NCBI GenBank assembly: GCA_030537765.1
Contig: JAUNVH010000015.1
Span: 1 to 38,376 of the forward strand
Direction: 5' to 3'
From: Tissierellia bacterium
GTDB taxonomy: Bacteria; Bacillota; Clostridia; Tissierellales; Peptoniphilaceae
DNA: 38,376 nt
Numbering within the stretch: position 1 is the first letter of the stretch; each line of letters begins with the position of its first letter. The notes beneath the pieces are model-generated. The model ran no database searches. It saw nothing but the letters and a program-made list of their open reading frames with translations, and was not told the origin of the DNA. A program made the position numbers and the translations under genes. Of this stretch, positions 8,703 to 17,155 are shown in pieces.

Positions 8703-9128
8703 ATGAAGAAAGATAATAAACTGGGAATAGCGCTATTAATCCTTAGTGCCGTATTTTTCGGAATGATTTTTAGACTTCCCGACAAAGCGAGATTATATCC
8801 GCTTATTGTAACTTCTATACTTGCCGTACTCACAATTATTCATCTTCTAATAGTCAATTTGAAAAAATCTGAAGAAGATGAAAAGACTGGTGAGAAAATT
8901 GAAATGAAACAATTATTGACTGTAATCATAGGTAGTTTCATATATATATTTCTAATAGATAAAGTAGGCTACGTTACGACGACATTTTTATACGTTTTAG
9001 GACTTTTAATTTTCTTAATCAAAGATATCAAAAAGAGTGTCTTCATAAGCTTAGCATTTATTATATTTATATATATACTCTTTAAGATGGGACTGAAAGT
9101 TCCGCTACCTAAAGGATTTTTAATTTAA
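8703..9128 (+). CDS. tctB: Tripartite tricarboxylate transporter, small membrane subunit (TctB family)
   Basis: This is the small four-helix subunit of the TTT transporter. Hydrophobic segments lie at about residues 7-25, 33-55, 75-92 and 97-135, with a charged Glu/Lys linker around residues 55-70. I chose the ATG at 8703 because GGAGGA lies 4-5 nt upstream; the in-frame ATG at 8691 overlaps that ribosome site. The length is 141 residues, in the usual range. TctB proteins are poorly conserved in sequence, so the call rests largely on size, topology and its position between tctC and tctA. Confidence 0.85.
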   Translation: MKKDNKLGIALLILSAVFFGMIFRLPDKARLYPLIVTSILAVLTIIHLLIVNLKKSEEDEKTGEKIEMKQLLTVIIGSFIYIFLIDKVGYVTTTFLYVLGLLIFLIKDIKKSVFISLAFIIFIYILFKMGLKVPLPKGFLI

Positions 9129-9141
9129 AGAGGTGAAATAG

Positions 9142-10638
9142 ATGGAATTTGTATTATATGGTTTTATAAATGCAGTTCAGCCCATAAATCTTTTAGCCTC
9201 ACTTCTAAGTGTAGCGATGGGTATAATGGTAGGAGCGCTTCCTGGATTATCGGCAGCCATGGGAGTTGCGCTTTTGATACCTGTAACTTTTGGAATGCCC
9301 TCTGAAACAGCTTTGATAAGTTTGGCAGGCGTATATTGTGGAGCAATTTATGGCGGTTCAATATCTGCAATACTTTTAAAAACTCCTGGAACTTCTTCAG
9401 CTGCTGCAACGGCTTTAGATGGCTATCCTATGACTTTGAAAGGTGAAGCTGGAAAGGCGCTCACTACTGCAGTTGTAGCTTCATTTATCGGAGGATTAAT
9501 ATCTTCAGTATTTTTATACACGCTTTCTCCGCCGCTTGCATCATTAGCGCTAAAATTTGGGCCGGCTGAATACTTTTGGTTATCAATTTTTGGCTTGACA
9601 ATTATTGCTGGCGTAAGTTCCAAATCGATGCTCAAAGGATTGATTTCTGGAGCATTAGGCCTTGTGCTTTCGACAATCGGAATGGATCCAATGCTTGGGG
9701 TGCCAAGATTTACATTTGGAAACAATAATTTACTCCAAGGCTTGCCATTTACTGCAACTTTAATAGGCCTATTCTCGATGTCGCAAGTTTTACTTTTGGC
9801 AGAGAAAAAAATAAAAGAAAAAGTCAAAGCTAAAGAAATAAAAGATAAAATGGCTCTTAGTAAAGATGAATTAAAACGTATAATTCCATTATCGGCATGG
9901 TCGGCCACAATCGGTACAGTGGTTGGCATATTGCCAGGCGCAGGCGGAACTATAGCCAGTTTTATTGGCTATAATGAAGCTCGTAGGCTCAGTAAACAGA
10001 AGGAATTGTTCGGAACAGGTATCATAGAAGGAGTAGCAGGTCCTGAATCGGCAAACAATGCAGTGACAGGTGGATCTTTAATACCTACATTGACATTGGG
10101 AATTCCAGGTAATAGTGTAACGGCAATATTACTAGGCGGTCTTATAATACAAGGCTTAAAACCAGGACCCGATCTATTTACAGTACACGGAAAAGTCACA
10201 TATACATTTTTTGCAGGCTTTGTAGTAGTAAATACAATGATGCTAATACTCGGGATTTTTGGTGCAAAATATTTTGCTAAAGTGTCAAATATAAGTGACG
10301 ATATTTTAATTCCCTTAATATTTTCACTTTCTGTAATAGGCTCATATTCCATAACTAATAATATAAATGATGTATGGGTGATGTTTGCATTTGGAATAAT
10401 TGGTTATTTCGTTGCCAAGTTCAAATTAAATTCCGCGGCAGTAGTATTGGCTCTAATTTTAGGCCCAATAGGAGAAACAGGCCTGAGGCGTACTCTTATA
10501 ATGAACCACGGAAATCCGGCAGCACTTTTCCAAAGCCCAATTTCTTGGGTCTTAATAACAATTTCCGCAGCTTCAATATTAATGCCATTAATCTTGACAG
10601 TTCTTGGTGGAAAGAAGATAGTTGAAAAAGAAGAATAA
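9142..10638 (+). CDS. tctA: Tripartite tricarboxylate transporter, large permease subunit (TctA family)
   Basis: This is the main membrane subunit (498 residues, 10-12 predicted helices) that moves substrate with the ion gradient. Conserved TctA blocks are GALPGLSAAMGVALLIPVTFGM near the N-terminus and the repeated-half motif GILPGAGGTIASFIGYNEAR near residue 265, followed by GPESANNAVTGGSLIPTLTLGIPG. The ATG follows GAGGTGA, 13 nt after tctB. A terminator starts 5 nt after the stop, so tctCBA is a self-contained three-gene operon. Confidence 0.96.
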   Translation: MEFVLYGFINAVQPINLLASLLSVAMGIMVGALPGLSAAMGVALLIPVTFGMPSETALISLAGVYCGAIYGGSISAILLKTPGTSSAAATALDGYPMTLKGEAGKALTTAVVASFIGGLISSVFLYTLSPPLASLALKFGPAEYFWLSIFGLTIIAGVSSKSMLKGLISGALGLVLSTIGMDPMLGVPRFTFGNNNLLQGLPFTATLIGLFSMSQVLLLAEKKIKEKVKAKEIKDKMALSKDELKRIIPLSAWSATIGTVVGILPGAGGTIASFIGYNEARRLSKQKELFGTGIIEGVAGPESANNAVTGGSLIPTLTLGIPGNSVTAILLGGLIIQGLKPGPDLFTVHGKVTYTFFAGFVVVNTMMLILGIFGAKYFAKVSNISDDILIPLIFSLSVIGSYSITNNINDVWVMFAFGIIGYFVAKFKLNSAAVVLALILGPIGETGLRRTLIMNHGNPAALFQSPISWVLITISAASILMPLILTVLGGKKIVEKEE

Positions 10639-10642
10639 ACCT

Positions 10643-10671
10643 AAAACCGAAGCTATAGTGGCTTCGGTTTT
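10643..10671 (+). terminator. Terminator of tctCBA
   Basis: An 11-bp stem, AAAACCGAAGC (10643-10653) with GCTTCGGTTTT (10661-10671), encloses a 7-nt loop. Confidence 0.88.
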
Positions 10672-10746
10672 ATAATGAACAATTAAAAAAATAGATTATA
10701 AAAATGAAAAAACTTTTATAAATAATATATAGAAATCTAAATTTCT

Positions 10747-10801
10747 ATTAGACAAAAAGTATGTCCGCAGTAATTTTTAAGGGACATACTTTTTGCCTAA
10801 T
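10747..10801. repeat. Long inverted repeat upstream of the double-HTH regulator
   Basis: Twenty-base arms with a single mismatch (10747-10766 and 10782-10801) enclose 15 nt. The inner 14 bp, CAAAAAGTATGTCC with GGACATACTTTTTG, are perfect. There is no T run beyond the arm. It could be a bidirectional terminator, a structured RNA or a palindromic element. The rest of the 380-nt gap (10672-10935) is AT-rich and shows only a weak 7-bp hairpin near 10731-10748 and an 18-nt repeat at 10705-10722. Confidence 0.75.
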
Positions 10802-10935
10802 AATTCATAACAAAAAGGAAAATATGAAACTTTAAAAATTTTAAATTAAATAAATCGGCTAATTAGATATTTAATAATTGATAAAATTTCTATTCCAATT
10901 AAATAATAACATAAATATTAGATATAATGTTTAAA

Positions 10936-11003
10936 TTGACTAAAAATGTCAATTGACAAATTTTTCAACTTTTTATTTACAATACTTTAATTAGTGATAT
11001 AAT
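10936..11003 (+). promoter_or_regulatory. Promoter and operator-like repeats of the double-HTH regulator
   Basis: TTTACA (10976-10981), a 16-bp spacer and TATAAT (10998-11003) form a good sigma-A promoter. Immediately upstream are two abutting inverted repeats, TTGAC-N7-GTCAA (10936-10952) and TTGA-N8-TCAA (10953-10968), placed as an operator or activator site would be. Confidence 0.7.
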
Positions 11004-11018
11004 TAAAGTGGTGATAGT

Positions 11019-12815
11019 ATGACTTATAATGAAAATTTGAATTTTTTAATGAAAAAATATGATATAAGGAATACAACTTTGGCGAAAATGACGGGATTTT
11101 CTGAATCTTATATAAGTAAAATTCGCAATGGAGTAAATGTGCCTGCAAAAAACAGTATTGCAAGAGAGCAGCTTTTTAAAGCCATGCTCAAATTATTGCC
11201 ACAAGCTAATAAAGACGAATTACTGGTCTTGAAATCATTAGAAAAAAATGTATTACGAGAAACTAAAAAGAAAACTCAAACTTGTGAAAATTTGTCGCGC
11301 TTATTAGTTAGAATTATGGATCTTTTCAATCTGAAAAATGCAGATCTTGCAAAGATTTTAAACTGTTCTCCGTCTTTGATAAGCAAATACCGCACAGGCC
11401 ATAGGGTGCCCAGTATAGAAAATGAAATAGTTTTGAATATGGCTAGTTATTTTGAAAAGCTAGCGAAAGAAAAAAATTTAGAAAGAGAACTTTTAGAAAG
11501 ATTAGATATTTGCACTAAAGAGAGTGCCAATTTAGATTTAAAAAATGCAATCTTGGAATCTATAAAAGGAGATGGAACAGATATTAGTTTGATGGATAAT
11601 ATTTTCAATATGATGGAAGATTATCATCCAATTAATATAAATTATTCAAAAATTACTAAGATTATTGAAAGTGCAAATATCTTAAATGCTGAGATTATAA
11701 AGAAAACAGGAAAAGAAGGGCTTAGAAAACATGTTTTGCTATTTTTATCTTTATGTGCCAAATCTGAAGAAAAATTGGAGATTAAACTATTTTCAGATCA
11801 AAATATGGAATGGATGACTGAAGACAAGGAGTTTTTTGAAATTTGGAGACTGTTGATGCTTGCCATATTGAACTCTGGACATAAAATTAAAATTGTGCAT
11901 AATACTTCTAGAACTAAAGAAGAGCTTTTTTCTGCACTTGAAGGTTGGACGCCTTTGCATCTAACTGGAAATATTGAAAGTTATTATTACACTTTGCCAG
12001 CTTCTGAACTCTTTTCAAATACTATATTTTTAAATTGCGATAATTTTGCAATTATGGGAAATGCAGTTGTGGGGCTTGAAGACGAAACAGACTATTATTT
12101 CACTTTGGAAAAATCTACTTTAAAAAAACTGGAAATTGCTTATGATCTTTTGACGAAGAATGGCAAAAAATTATTACATACAAATTCAATTCGTTCTGAA
12201 AAAGATTTGAAAAAGCTTTCAGACGAGCTAATTAGAGAATATAAATATAATTCTATATATCTGATGCAACAAAATCCGCCACTATGGACTATCGACGAAG
12301 AGCTTTTGTCAGATATTATAAAAATAAATGACTGCGATAAAAACAAATGCGAACATATACTTAGCTATTCGAAACTTTTAAAAGATTATTATAAAGAGGC
12401 ACTCAAATATAAAGAGATTTATGAAATATTTTATATACCGAAAGAATTTCCTTATGAGGGAATTTTATTAGACAGCTTAGATATAATTGGAAATGAGAGA
12501 TTAAAATATACTAAGATGCAATTTAAAAAGAATTTAAAACAGATTGCAAATAAGCTGAAAACGCATAAAAATTATCATATTGCAATTCTCGATAGGCCTA
12601 TGTTTCAAGATATAAAGATGATGCATTTTGAAAAGGGCAGCTTCTATGCGATAAGATCTAAACCGCCGATTTCAGTTATTAATTATCAAAATCAATCTAT
12701 TGTAGAAAAAGGTCTATTGTATATGAAAAATAGAGCTAGAAGCTCATTAAATAGCATTGATAGTTTTGATGAAGTTATAGAGTTATTAGAAGATTGGGAA
12801 GGTGACGAAAGTTGA
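11019..12815 (+). CDS. Large double-HTH (XRE-like) transcriptional regulator of unknown family
   Basis: This 598-residue protein has two XRE-like helix-turn-helix units in tandem: residues about 19-38 (TTLAKMTGFSESYISKIRNG) and about 104-130 (ADLAKILNCSPSLISKYRTG). Each is followed by a short helical segment. The remaining roughly 440 residues resemble no domain I can name and have no clear membrane segment; GHKIKIVHNTS near residue 290 looks like a beta-strand core. The ATG follows GGTGA. The gene stands alone between long hairpins and palindromic operator-like sites, so autoregulation is likely. Its targets are unknown; the neighbouring tct and opuC operons are candidates. Confidence 0.75.
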   Translation: MTYNENLNFLMKKYDIRNTTLAKMTGFSESYISKIRNGVNVPAKNSIAREQLFKAMLKLLPQANKDELLVLKSLEKNVLRETKKKTQTCENLSRLLVRIMDLFNLKNADLAKILNCSPSLISKYRTGHRVPSIENEIVLNMASYFEKLAKEKNLERELLERLDICTKESANLDLKNAILESIKGDGTDISLMDNIFNMMEDYHPININYSKITKIIESANILNAEIIKKTGKEGLRKHVLLFLSLCAKSEEKLEIKLFSDQNMEWMTEDKEFFEIWRLLMLAILNSGHKIKIVHNTSRTKEELFSALEGWTPLHLTGNIESYYYTLPASELFSNTIFLNCDNFAIMGNAVVGLEDETDYYFTLEKSTLKKLEIAYDLLTKNGKKLLHTNSIRSEKDLKKLSDELIREYKYNSIYLMQQNPPLWTIDEELLSDIIKINDCDKNKCEHILSYSKLLKDYYKEALKYKEIYEIFYIPKEFPYEGILLDSLDIIGNERLKYTKMQFKKNLKQIANKLKTHKNYHIAILDRPMFQDIKMMHFEKGSFYAIRSKPPISVINYQNQSIVEKGLLYMKNRARSSLNSIDSFDEVIELLEDWEGDES

Positions 12816-12820
12816 CAAAA

Positions 12821-12860
12821 AGAAAATATGCATTCGATCTTTGACCAATGCATATTTTCT
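12821..12860 (+). terminator. Long hairpin after the regulator gene
   Basis: A perfect 14-bp stem, AGAAAATATGCATT (12821-12834) with AATGCATATTTTCT (12847-12860), starts 5 nt after the stop codon. The T run lies inside the 3' arm rather than after it, so termination is probable but not textbook. Confidence 0.6.
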
Positions 12861-13275
12861 CAAGAAAAATCCAAAAAATGGAAAAATTTATCATTCAAAA
12901 GAAAATATAAAAGTTTGATTATAGTTTATTTGCCTTCAAGACTTTTAATTTACTTTTTGAACGATTGACCTTTCATGATGACAATTGTGTGTTATTTGAC
13001 AATGCTTCCCAAACATCATGACAAGAGATTTTTCTAAACTTTGCGCCTTCCCACTTAGCGAAAGAGAAGAATGGAATATTAATCCAAAAGTTTTTCCATA
13101 TTTGATTTATTTTATCGGCCAATTAGATTTAACCGATAAAAGTTTTAAATATTATGAACTGTAATCGATTTTAGAATCGATAATTATGTAATATTTCATT
13201 TTTATAATAACATAAAATCAATAGATAATCTCATAATTCACGCATTTGTCACGTGACAATTCTGTCAAGAAAAAT
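12861..13275. other. Non-coding gap rich in inverted repeats, 3' of both the regulator and the opuC operon
   Basis: No convincing gene is present. Visible structures are TCATGATG/CATCATGA (12973-13021), TTTTATCGG/CCGATAAAA (13110-13141), ATCGATT/AATCGAT (13164-13181) and the palindrome TTGTCACGTGACAA (13246-13259). A 49-codon open frame without ATG runs on the minus strand from 13122 to 12973 and reads protein-like, so a decayed gene is possible. Confidence 0.5.
13246..13259. promoter_or_regulatory. Perfect 14-bp palindrome, operator-like
   Basis: TTGTCACGTGACAA is a perfect palindrome. It shares the TTGAC/GTCAA half-site with the sites upstream of the regulator gene (10936-10968) and of opuCA (16904-16918). 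It lies just outside the opuC terminator. Confidence 0.4.
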
Positions 13276-13296
13276 CGGCCCGTAATTTTCGGGCCG
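13269..13296 (-). terminator. Terminator of the opuC operon
   Basis: A 7-bp GC-rich stem, CGGCCCG (13276-13282) with CGGGCCG (13290-13296), is followed on the minus strand by ATTTTTC. It lies just downstream of the opuCD stop. Confidence 0.88.
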
Positions 13297-13302
13297 TTTA
13301 TT

Positions 13303-13953
13303 TTAACTCATTGTATGTGTTCCGCTTTTGTGCAGAAGTTTTATCTCTAATTTATTTAAAACCCAGTCTGCAACTATTGCCATAAGTGCTGTTGGCAATG
13401 CGCCTGCCCAGATAATGGCTCCTCCATCTGAGACATTTACTCCTCTTGCGATAATATCGCCAAGTCCTCCGGCGCCAATAAATGTTCCTATTGCGGTTAC
13501 TCCAATAGCAATTACTAATGCATTTCTTATACCGCCCATAATCAATGAGATTGAAAGCGGAAGTTCAACTTTGAATGTAATCTGCCTTTTAGTCATGCCA
13601 ACGCCTTTTGCAACATCTAAAATTCCTGCATCGACATTAGATACTGCCGTATAGGTGTTTTTCAAAATCGGGAGCATGGAGTATAAAAATACTGTCATAA
13701 CTACGGTATTTGGTCCAAGTCCCATTGCCACCATTAGTACAGATAGCATTGCAAGCGTTGGAATTGTTTGAATTATATTTGCTATTGAGATAATCCAATT
13801 TGCTAGTTTATAACGTCTTGCTATAAAAAAGCCCAGCGGTATTGCTACAATAGATGCAAATAATACTCCATATACTGAGATTAAAAAATGTCTTGCAAAT
13901 TGCGTAAATACATATGAACCATTTACTTGATAATATTTAATTAATTCAGCCAT
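13303..13953 (-). CDS. opuCD: Osmoprotectant ABC transporter permease (OpuCD-like)
   Basis: This is a BPD-type inner membrane permease with about six helices (216 residues). The conserved cytoplasmic loop contacting the ATPase reads VAKGVGMTKRQITFKVELPLSISLIMGGIRNA, and IGAGGLGDIIARG near the C-terminus is typical of the OpuC/ProW family. It follows opuCC directly (stop and ATG abut) with AAGGAGG inside the end of opuCC. It is the second permease of the operon, expected to pair with OpuCB. Confidence 0.92.
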   Translation of the reverse strand: MAELIKYYQVNGSYVFTQFARHFLISVYGVLFASIVAIPLGFFIARRYKLANWIISIANIIQTIPTLAMLSVLMVAMGLGPNTVVMTVFLYSMLPILKNTYTAVSNVDAGILDVAKGVGMTKRQITFKVELPLSISLIMGGIRNALVIAIGVTAIGTFIGAGGLGDIIARGVNVSDGGAIIWAGALPTALMAIVADWVLNKLEIKLLHKSGTHTMS

Positions 13954-14955
13954 TTAATTACCTCCTTGCAAGGGCAATACATCTTTGATTATATCTATAT
14001 ATTCCTCGCGTTCACTCAGTGGTATGGGATTTTTATCTTCGAAATAATTATGTTCTTTCAAGAAATCTCTTGCCACAATATTTGGCTCAATCTTCATTTC
14101 ATCTGAAAGTCGATTGAGTTTTTGCATAGTTTCGGAATCAATTTCTCCTTCGAGTTTTAAAATAATTGTTTCGAGCTCTGGATAAACTCTCAAAAGATTC
14201 TTTGTAATTACTGCACTGCAATCATATGGAGGAAATAGATGCAAATCGTCTTTTAGTAAGACTAAATCATATGCATTAATTCTTCCATCTGTAGAATAGC
14301 CAAGTGCAACATGCATTTTTTCGCTGTTAATTGCATCGTAAACGAGTCCAATCTCCATTGGAGTAATATGTTCAAATTCGAATCCATAAAGCTCTTGGAA
14401 GCTGTCATAGCCGTCTCCATCTCTATCTATCCATGTAGTATCTACTCCAACTCTTAAAGTATCTTTTAGTTTTTCTAAATCACTTACTTTTTCTATATTA
14501 TTTTCTTCTGCAAATTTTCTAGAAGTCATAAAGGCATAAGTGTTTTCAAAACCATAAGATGGAAACCAAACCATATTAAACTTTTCGCTATATCCGTTTA
14601 TAACCATATTAAAAGCTTCTTTTGGATCTGTTGTAACATCCATGCCCAATTCACCAGTTAGCGAAGTTCCCGTATACATGCCTCCGCCTATATTGGCATC
14701 TTCTCTTTCGATCGATTGAAATATTAGCATCGAAGAGCCTAGATTATTTATTAAACCTGGCTTTTGTTCAGGCATATAGTATTCTATCATCTGGACTACA
14801 ATCTCTGATAGTACTTGCCTTTCAGTCATATTTCCGCTTGCCACAATTATTCCATCACTCTTTACATTTGTTTCGAGTCCGGGAAGTGAGCAGGAGCTTA
14901 AAATCAATAAAAGAATTAAAGTTAAATTTAGAAATAATATTTTTTTATACTTCAT
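13954..14955 (-). CDS. opuCC: Osmoprotectant-binding lipoprotein (OpuCC-like)
   Basis: This is the extracellular binding protein for quaternary amines such as glycine betaine, carnitine or choline. It has a lipoprotein signal with lipobox LSSC at about residues 19-22. The mature part begins with the OpuC/ProX-like IIVASGNMTERQVLSEIVVQMIE, and an aromatic-rich segment (MVWFPSYGFENTYAF) may contribute to the ligand cage. The 333-residue length is a little above family average. The start overlaps the end of opuCB by 11 nt. In some species this component is fused to a permease; here it is separate. Confidence 0.9.
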   Translation of the reverse strand: MKYKKILFLNLTLILLLILSSCSLPGLETNVKSDGIIVASGNMTERQVLSEIVVQMIEYYMPEQKPGLINNLGSSMLIFQSIEREDANIGGGMYTGTSLTGELGMDVTTDPKEAFNMVINGYSEKFNMVWFPSYGFENTYAFMTSRKFAEENNIEKVSDLEKLKDTLRVGVDTTWIDRDGDGYDSFQELYGFEFEHITPMEIGLVYDAINSEKMHVALGYSTDGRINAYDLVLLKDDLHLFPPYDCSAVITKNLLRVYPELETIILKLEGEIDSETMQKLNRLSDEMKIEPNIVARDFLKEHNYFEDKNPIPLSEREEYIDIIKDVLPLQGGN

Positions 14956-15595
14956 TTATTATCACATCTTCTCTATTAGTCTTTGGTGTCAATTTATCTC
15001 TTAATTTTCCAATTAAAAAGTCGAGCAGCAGCGCAATTAACGAAACTGGAACTGTGCCGGCTACAATTGCATAGAAATTAAAATTATTCAGACCCATAAA
15101 TATTAAATCTCCAAGTCCGCCTGCCCCAATATATGAAGCTATGGTCGCCCAAGATACCAGATATACTGCTGAAAGCTGAATTCCTGACATTATTACTGGC
15201 ATTGCCAAAGGTATTGTGACCTTTGTAGTAATCTGTGTTTCTGTCATGCCCATGCCTTTACAAGCGTCTAAGAGATCGGCATCTACTGCCATCATTCCTA
15301 GATACGTATTTCTCAAAATTGGAAGCAATGAATAAATCACCAATGCCACAATGGCCGGAGTCTTTCCAACGCCCAATATGGGCACCATAATTGCAAGTAA
15401 TGCCAAAGAGGGCAGAGTTTGCAAAATTGACGCCAAGGAAATCACGTATTGCGACAGTTTCTTAGATCGCGTGAGCAATATTCCAACAGGCACTGCAATC
15501 AATATCCCAACGAATAAGGCCGAAGAGGAAATTAAAATATGCTCCAAAATTTTTTGCAAAATTCTAGTACCATTTTCCATTAAAAAATCTATCAC
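14945..15595 (-). CDS. opuCB: Osmoprotectant ABC transporter permease (OpuCB-like)
   Basis: This is a 216-residue BPD permease with about six hydrophobic segments. The EAA-type loop reads DACKGMGMTETQITTKVTIPLAMPVIMSGIQ, followed by IGAGGLGDLIFMGL. It is clearly paralogous to OpuCD, as expected of the OpuC heterodimer. The start is a GTG at 15595 preceded by GAGGAGG, which overlaps the opuCA stop region; an internal ATG at 15580 lacks a site. The gap to opuCA is 3 nt. Confidence 0.92.
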   Translation of the reverse strand: MIDFLMENGTRILQKILEHILISSSALFVGILIAVPVGILLTRSKKLSQYVISLASILQTLPSLALLAIMVPILGVGKTPAIVALVIYSLLPILRNTYLGMMAVDADLLDACKGMGMTETQITTKVTIPLAMPVIMSGIQLSAVYLVSWATIASYIGAGGLGDLIFMGLNNFNFYAIVAGTVPVSLIALLLDFLIGKLRDKLTPKTNREDVIINEV

Positions 15596-15598
15596 AAT

Positions 15599-16771
15599 TT
15601 ACGCCTCCTCTACATCTTGAGTGCTATAAATTTTTGCGTCTTCCTCCGGTTCATAATCACTCCAAAAGCTATCATAAAGTGCGCTTACAACAGAAGCTCT
15701 TGTCACAAGCCCTACAAGTTTACCAGTTTTTTTCTCAAGTACTGGCATATTCCTATATCCCAAGTCATTTAGATGATAAATAACATCTCTAATATTGGTA
15801 TCTGAGTAGACGAAGCTACTCTCTTTTAGAAAATCTTTAATTTTTTTACTGTCTATATCTTTTCTATTAATTTTGAAAAAGTCCACATGGCCTTGGAGCA
15901 CGCCATCGTCATCTACTACAAATAGAGTGTCAACGCGTCTATCACGCATCAGTCTAACTGCATTACGTGCCGCTTCATTCATATTTATCTTAACCGGATT
16001 GTCAATCATAATTTTCTCAACTGGATCATAATCAAATTTTGCCTGATTAATTCTCTCTTCGCCTAGCATATTCTTTACAAATTCATTTGCAGGATTTGTC
16101 AAAATATTTTGTGGCGTATCGTATTGAATGACTGTGCCCTTATCCATAACAGCCATCTTGTCTGATAGTGATAAAGCCTCGTCCATATCATGAGTTACAA
16201 AGACGACGGTTTTTCCCATTTCCTTTTGTAATTTTTTTATAAGTTTTTGCAAAGTCTCTCTAGTTATTGGGTCTAATGCGCCAAAGGGCTCGTCCATTAA
16301 AATAATTTCTTGATCGGCAGCCAATGCTCTCAAAACTCCGATACGCTGCTGCTGTCCTCCAGAGAGTTCTCCGGGATAATAATCTAGATAGCTCTTTGGC
16401 ATATCGGCTTTTTCAATAAGATCTCTAGCAATCTTATCTAATTTGTCTTTAGACCATTTTAAAAGTTTTGGTACCATCACAATATTTTCATAAATTGTCA
16501 TATGAGGCATCAAACCTATTTGCTGAATTACATAGCCAATTTTTCTCCTCAAATCTACTTCGTTCATTTTAGATATATCTCTGTTGTCGATCTCAATTCG
16601 CCCCGATGTTGGAATATTCATTCTGTTGATCATGCGCATCGCAGTAGTCTTTCCGCTTCCAGACGTTCCAACCAAGCATACGAACTCGCCAGTTTCAATT
16701 TTTAAACTGACATTATCGAGCGCGAGTTGATTACCTTGATAAATTTTTGTAACATCAATAAATTCAATCAC
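15599..16771 (-). CDS. opuCA: Osmoprotectant ABC transporter ATPase with tandem CBS domains (OpuCA)
   Basis: This cytoplasmic ATPase drives uptake of betaine-type osmoprotectants. Walker A is GTSGSGKTT (35-43); the ABC signature LSGGQQQRIGV and Walker B ILMDEPFGALD follow. From about residue 250 to 380 a pair of CBS domains is present, the part that in OpuA/OpuC systems senses ionic strength or nucleotides. The length of 390 residues matches OpuCA. The start is a GTG with AAGGAGTG 7 nt upstream. It is the first gene of the four-gene operon and is driven by a strong promoter at 16881-16909. Confidence 0.95.
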   Translation of the reverse strand: MIEFIDVTKIYQGNQLALDNVSLKIETGEFVCLVGTSGSGKTTAMRMINRMNIPTSGRIEIDNRDISKMNEVDLRRKIGYVIQQIGLMPHMTIYENIVMVPKLLKWSKDKLDKIARDLIEKADMPKSYLDYYPGELSGGQQQRIGVLRALAADQEIILMDEPFGALDPITRETLQKLIKKLQKEMGKTVVFVTHDMDEALSLSDKMAVMDKGTVIQYDTPQNILTNPANEFVKNMLGEERINQAKFDYDPVEKIMIDNPVKINMNEAARNAVRLMRDRRVDTLFVVDDDGVLQGHVDFFKINRKDIDSKKIKDFLKESSFVYSDTNIRDVIYHLNDLGYRNMPVLEKKTGKLVGLVTRASVVSALYDSFWSDYEPEEDAKIYSTQDVEEA

Positions 16772-16880
16772 AAGTATTCACTCCTTACTAAATTTTATCT
16801 ATACTATGCCAAAAAATCTGAATTAAAATAATATAAAATGAATTATATAATGACATAATAAAAAACACTACAACTATATA

Positions 16881-16918
16881 ATAATATAAGAAAATAAAGG
16901 CTCTGTCAAATTTTGACA
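16881..16918 (-). promoter_or_regulatory. opuC operon promoter with overlapping palindromic operator
   Basis: On the minus strand, TTGACA (16904-16909), a 17-bp spacer and TATTAT (16881-16886) form a near-consensus promoter. The -35 is one arm of a perfect palindrome with a 1-nt centre, TGTCAAATTTTGACA on the plus strand (16904-16918), so a bound regulator would occlude RNA polymerase. The leader is about 100 nt long. The rest of this 384-nt gap is AT-rich and holds only the promoter at 17095-17124. Confidence 0.75.
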
Positions 16919-17094
16919 AAATAACACAATTAAATTAAAAGCTAATAACAAATAATTAAAACTTGGGAATTCAATTTAAAATTTTATATTTTTAATCTAA
17001 ATAGATCCTTTCATTTTCTACCCTTTATATTTATACCTTTATAAATTAATAATTAACAATTTTTAAATAAATATTTATATAATTTCCCTACCTT

Positions 17095-17124
17095 TTAGCA
17101 AACATTTGTAAGATTTGATATAAT
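17095..17124 (+). promoter_or_regulatory. Probable promoter of the PII-like/rbgA operon
   Basis: TTAGCA (17095-17100), an 18-bp spacer and TATAAT (17119-17124) lie upstream of an AGGAGG ribosome site. Confidence 0.55.
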
Positions 17125-17155
17125 ATATTTGAATGAATTAATAGGAGGTTAAAAT

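Noticed and set aside
9423..9929. Long open frame opposite tctA, minus strand (168 codons)
   Set aside because: It is the shadow of tctA, whose family motifs are unambiguous; no ribosome site or family features were seen on the minus strand.
10374..10625. 83-codon plus-strand frame inside tctA
   Set aside because: It is an out-of-frame overlap within the conserved C-terminal part of tctA and has no plausible ribosome site.
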